From Anaerolinea sp. (GTDB lineage Bacteria > Chloroflexota > Anaerolineae > JAAEKA01): a DNA stretch of 7,955 nucleotides. Positions within the stretch are counted from its first letter, which is position 1, and the number at the start of each line of letters is the position of its first letter. The notes below the pieces were generated by a model. That model did no database searches and was not told the DNA's origin. It saw only the letters and a list, made by a program, of their open reading frames with translations. The stretch spans positions 1-7,955 of the forward strand of contig JACSRL010000098.1 in assembly GCA_014879765.1 (NCBI GenBank), read 5' to 3'. The position numbers were made by a program, and so were the translations under genes. Shown here piece by piece: positions 6,056-7,955 of the stretch.

Positions 6056-6216
6056 TGAAATTATGGCATTAGAAACCGGGTTTTTGTCTCGCAGACCAAG
6101 GTCATGGCGCCACGAAAGGCCGTTGCGCAGACGAAAACCATGGACGCACGAGAAAAACCCGGTTTCTGAACGATTGGCTGAGCAGTTACTATTGAACGAT
6201 GAATGAGTGAAATTAT
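6038..6216. repeat. 27-bp direct repeats flanking a hairpin element
   Basis: Bases 6038-6064 and 6190-6216 are the same 27-base sequence except for one position (C at 6054, A at 6206). Between them lie 125 bases that include the long inverted repeat 6071-6167. Direct repeats outside an inverted repeat recall a small non-autonomous element with duplicated flanks. Twenty-seven bases is long for a target-site duplication, however, and the repeats themselves consist partly of GAAYGAT heptads, so recombination or slippage within the repeat is equally possible. Confidence 0.8.
6071..6167. repeat. Long inverted repeat, MITE-like or structured RNA element
   Basis: AGAAACCGGGTTTTT (6071-6085) pairs exactly with AAAAACCCGGTTTCT (6153-6167). 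After a one-base bulge the pairing continues with CTCG (6088-6091) and CGAG (6149-6152). A smaller stem with one mismatch, GCGCCACG with CGTTGCGC, lies in the loop. The outer 15-mer has the same AGAA-N7-TTYT form as the hairpins in the phosphoesterase gene. No open reading frame is inside. It lies in the probable leader of the membrane-protein gene. Confidence 0.75.
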
Positions 6217-6240
6217 AGTGAGATGTGGCGGCAAACGCAA
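6212..6240 (-). promoter_or_regulatory. Candidate sigma-70-type promoter for the membrane protein-tsaD unit
   Basis: On the minus strand TATAAT (6212-6217) is a perfect -10 box, and TTGCGT (6235-6240) stands 17 bases upstream as a poor -35 box (three of six bases). Transcription would enter the membrane-protein gene after a leader of about 230 bases that includes the hairpin element. The first direct repeat carries the weaker CATAAT (6060-6065) at the equivalent place. The call rests mainly on the -10 box in an AT-rich patch and is tentative. Confidence 0.3.
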
Positions 6241-6241
6241 A

Positions 6242-6268
6242 CTGGCCCGGTCTATCAGACCGGGCCAG
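6242..6268 (-). terminator. Rho-independent terminator after the epimerase gene
   Basis: CTGGCCCGGTCT and its exact complement form a 12-bp GC-rich stem with a three-base loop. On the minus strand the stem is followed by TTTGCGTTTG, an interrupted T-tract. It lies 60 bases after the epimerase stop codon and would end the mutase-thioesterase-epimerase transcript. The imperfect T-tract makes efficiency uncertain. Confidence 0.7.
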
Positions 6269-6328
6269 CATTGTCGCCTGCGGTGGGTGAACGTTAAGAA
6301 ATTGACCCCGGAGACGCTGCAGCGACGC

Positions 6329-6733
6329 TTACTGCGGATCCGCCTCCAGCAGCTCGATCAGCACGCCATGCGTTCCCTTGGGGTGCAGGAAGAAAGCGCG
6401 GCCTTCGGCGGCCTGGATGGGCTCCTGGTTGATGAGTTGCGCGCCCTTGGCTTTCATCTCAGCCAGCGCGGCCTCCACATCCTCCACCTCCAGGCAGATG
6501 TGATGGATGCCCTCGCCGCGCTTGGCCAGGTACTTGGCCACGCCCGACTCCTCGGTGATGGGGGTGATCAGCTCGATCAGGCTGTCGCCGGCCGGCAGAA
6601 AGGCGATCTCCACCTCCTGCTCGGCCATCACCTTGCGTGCGCCGATGGGCAGGCCCAACAGCTCGTGATACGCCTGCAACGAGACGTCCAGATCATTGAC
6701 AACGATAGCGATATGATTGATTTTAGTGATCAT
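6329..6733 (-). CDS. mce: Methylmalonyl-CoA epimerase
   Basis: A 134-residue VOC-superfamily protein that interconverts (2R)- and (2S)-methylmalonyl-CoA, the step between propionyl-CoA carboxylase and methylmalonyl-CoA mutase. The two beta-alpha-beta modules are visible. The first starts KINHIAIVVNDLD (His7) and ends SLIELITP (Glu54); the second starts GIHHICLEVEDVE (His77/78) and ends GVLIELLE (Glu127). These positions match the family's metal-binding side chains (His, Gln/Glu, His, Glu). EGRAFFLHPKGTHG is typical of epimerases rather than other glyoxalase-fold enzymes. The length is normal. ATG 6731-6733 is preceded by AGGT at about the right distance. It lies 121 bases downstream of the thioesterase gene, with octad repeats between, and the mutase gene upstream in the same direction supports the assignment. 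Confidence 0.95.
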   Translation of the reverse strand: MITKINHIAIVVNDLDVSLQAYHELLGLPIGARKVMAEQEVEIAFLPAGDSLIELITPITEESGVAKYLAKRGEGIHHICLEVEDVEAALAEMKAKGAQLINQEPIQAAEGRAFFLHPKGTHGVLIELLEADPQ

Positions 6734-6752
6734 GAGGATACCTGAGAAAATA

Positions 6753-6808
6753 GGTGATCGGGCGATCGGGCGATTGGACGATCGGGCGATTGGGCGATTG
6801 GATGATCA
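6753..6808. repeat. Octad array, seven units of GGCGATYG type
   Basis: Fifty-six bases divide into seven consecutive 8-mers. GGCGATTG occurs three times and GGCGATCG once; the others differ by one or two bases. The array lies 19 bases upstream of the epimerase start codon, in the probable intercistronic leader. The GATCG/CGATC content allows local pairing between units. Confidence 0.8.
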
Positions 6809-6821
6809 GTATGGTTTGACA

Positions 6822-6861
6822 GTCACCCTGTCACCCCCTCACCCTGTCACCCTGTCATTCC
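6822..6861. repeat. Octad array, five units of GTCACCCT type
   Basis: Five 8-mers run from 6822 to 6861. GTCACCCT occurs twice, two units differ by one or two bases, and the last (GTCATTCC) is decayed. The array runs into the stop codon of the thioesterase gene (6855-6857), so it may have set or moved the C-terminus of that protein. Confidence 0.75.
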
Positions 6862-7325
6862 TCATCCGGCCAGACGCGCCACTCCTCGACCTCTGGGTCG
6901 AATTGGGCGACGACGGAGCTGGCCAGCTTGACAAATTTGCCGCGCGCCTCGGCTGCGATCTCGCCGTCGGGCAACAAGATCTCGCCGCTGGCCTCGAAGG
7001 CGCGCAGGCGCTCGGTGACGATGCGGCCCACGGCCTGCAGCTCGACACCGGTGGGCACCGGCTTGCGGTAGCGCACGGTCAGCTCCACCGTCACGCCCCA
7101 TACATCGTCGCCGTGTTCCAGCCGGATCGCACGGCCCAAGGTTTCATCCAGGATGCCGGCGATCACGCCGCCGTGGAAGCGACCGGGATAGCCCTGGTGC
7201 TGCTCCTGGCCGGTGAAGCGGGCCAGCACCGTGCCGTCGCCCGGCTCGTAAAAGGAAACATGCACGCCGCCGATGTTCTGCTTGCCGCAGATGAAACACA
7301 TGCGACTGTTGGGTTGTTTGTTCAT
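6855..7325 (-). CDS. PaaI-like hotdog-fold thioesterase
   Basis: A 156-residue protein of the hotdog fold; the family hydrolyses acyl-CoA thioesters in the cytoplasm, usually as a dimer or tetramer. The signature is the segment YPGRFHGGVIAGILDETLG: His51-Gly52-Gly53 and Asp60-Glu61 correspond to the oxyanion/active-site region of PaaI-type enzymes. The long strands VTVELTVRYRKPVPTG and GEILLPDGEIAAEARGKFV follow as expected. The N-terminus carries MCFICGKQN with Cys10 and Cys13, a CxxC that could be a metal site. ATG 7323-7325 lies 6 bases after the mutase stop codon, so translation is probably coupled. The substrate is not known. Position between mutase and epimerase suggests CoA release or acyl-CoA housekeeping for the propionate pathway, which is an inference. 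Confidence 0.9.
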   Translation of the reverse strand: MNKQPNSRMCFICGKQNIGGVHVSFYEPGDGTVLARFTGQEQHQGYPGRFHGGVIAGILDETLGRAIRLEHGDDVWGVTVELTVRYRKPVPTGVELQAVGRIVTERLRAFEASGEILLPDGEIAAEARGKFVKLASSVVAQFDPEVEEWRVWPDEE

Positions 7326-7331
7326 ATCAGA

Positions 7332-7955
7332 TCAGACCCACACATCCGGCTGATATTCGCCAAAGACGCCGCGCAGCACGCCGCAGATCTCGCCCAGCGT
7401 CACATACTGCTCCACCGCCTCGACGAAAAGGGGCATCAGCGGGGCGTCGGCAGTCTGGGCGGCCTGCTCAATGCGCGCCAGCAGAGCGGCCACCTGCGCC
7501 TGGTCGCGGCCAGCCTTGACCTGCTTGAGGCGCTCGATCTGCTCCAACTGGGCCGACGCGTCCACCCGCAGCAGCTCAGCTTCGCTCTGCTCCTCGGTGG
7601 TGAAGCGGTTGACGCCCACCACGATCTGGTCTTTGCGCTCGATGGCCATCTGGGCCCGGTAGGCCGCGTCCTGGATCTCGCGCTGCATGTAGCCCTGTTC
7701 GATGGCCACCCGCGCGCCGCCCAGCGCGTCGATCTTCTGGATGTACTCCTCGGCGCGCTGCTCGATCTCGTCGGTCAGCGTCTCGACGAACCAGGAGCCG
7801 GCCAGCGGGTCCACCGTGTCGGCCGCGCCCGATTCGTAGGCGATCACCTGCTGGGTGCGCAGCGCGATCTGCACCGCCTTCTCGGTGGGCAGGGCCAGCG
7901 CCTCGTCCATGGAGTTGGTGTGCAGCGACTGGGTGCCGCCCAGCACCGCGGCCAG
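7332..7955 (-). CDS. Methylmalonyl-CoA mutase large subunit, C-terminal part (start outside window)
   Basis: The frame is open to the right edge and gives the last 207 residues of a protein that is usually about 520-560 residues in the split form of the enzyme. The mutase converts (2R)-methylmalonyl-CoA to succinyl-CoA with adenosylcobalamin. Diagnostic segments are GGTQSLHTNSMDEALALPTE (with the conserved active-site His) and AYESGAADTVDPLAGSWFVE. Further family segments are QREIQDAAYRAQMAIE and VVGVNRFT. It ends at GEYQPDVWV with no cobalamin-binding DxHxxG domain, so this is the substrate-binding subunit and the cobalamin-binding subunit must be encoded separately. Closely related acyl-CoA mutases (ethylmalonyl-, isobutyryl-CoA) share these motifs, but the neighbouring epimerase favours methylmalonyl-CoA. 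It is probably the first visible gene of a unit with the thioesterase and epimerase. Confidence 0.93.
   Translation of the reverse strand: MAAVLGGTQSLHTNSMDEALALPTEKAVQIALRTQQVIAYESGAADTVDPLAGSWFVETLTDEIEQRAEEYIQKIDALGGARVAIEQGYMQREIQDAAYRAQMAIERKDQIVVGVNRFTTEEQSEAELLRVDASAQLEQIERLKQVKAGRDQAQVAALLARIEQAAQTADAPLMPLFVEAVEQYVTLGEICGVLRGVFGEYQPDVWV

Larger units (their letters stand above)
5979..6328. other. Gene-free stretch filled with repeats
   Basis: These 350 bases lie between the start of the membrane-protein gene and the stop of the epimerase gene and hold no convincing gene. From left to right they contain purine-rich heptads (5999-6055), two direct repeat copies around a long hairpin (6038-6216), a possible minus-strand promoter and the epimerase terminator hairpin (6242-6268). 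I see nothing in 6269-6328. The stretch is visibly more AT-rich than the flanking genes. Confidence 0.8.

Noticed and set aside
6071..6167. Insertion sequence with terminal inverted repeats
   Set aside because: The element is only 97 bases long with no transposase, so at most a MITE-like remnant can be claimed.
6753..6861. CRISPR array
   Set aside because: The units are 8 bases long, directly adjacent and without unique spacers, and no cas gene is present.

Overview
The window is about 8 kb of GC-rich bacterial chromosome and looks most like Chloroflexota (an Anaerolineae or Caldilineae type). This is an inference. It rests on a secreted S8 protease with a 'YQTFLPAV' segment resembling the YLPLV-type segments of exported Chloroflexota proteins, a split-type methylmalonyl-CoA mutase next to a PaaI-like thioesterase and an epimerase, and many degenerate 7/8-nt tandem repeats between genes. 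I see no rRNA, tRNA, transposase, phage gene, CRISPR array or recognisable defence system.

Layout. Bases 1-69 hold a 31-bp tandem repeat cut by the window edge. On the + strand, 140-2401 encodes an exported subtilisin-family protease with prodomain and two C-terminal beta-rich regions. After a heptad-repeat inverted structure (2403-2510), 2524-3423 encodes a calcineurin-like metallophosphoesterase. It converges, with a 2-nt gap, on a minus-strand pair: an unrecognised membrane-anchored protein (4629-5978) followed 12 nt later by tsaD (3426-4616), the t6A tRNA-modification enzyme. A 350-nt gene-free stretch (5979-6328) follows, with direct repeats around a long hairpin, heptad repeats, a candidate promoter and a terminator. 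The rest is a second minus-strand unit, read from the right edge leftwards: the C-terminal part of methylmalonyl-CoA mutase large subunit (7332-7955), a PaaI-like hotdog thioesterase (6855-7325) and methylmalonyl-CoA epimerase (6329-6733), ending at the 6242-6268 hairpin.

How the genes work together. Epimerase and mutase carry out consecutive steps linking propionyl-CoA/(2S)-methylmalonyl-CoA with succinyl-CoA. The thioesterase between them may act on acyl-CoAs of the same pathway. TsaD is a housekeeping enzyme; its upstream partner is uncharacterised. The protease is an independent secreted enzyme.

The most unusual signal is not a gene but the spread of small repeats. Short tandem heptad/octad arrays and AGAA-N7-TTYT palindromes sit between genes and also inside two coding sequences in frame. 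One array of exactly 12 heptads (84 nt, 28 codons) lies inside tsaD, and two adjacent perfect hairpins lie inside the phosphoesterase gene. The protease also carries a natural Ala at the position of subtilisin Pro225.
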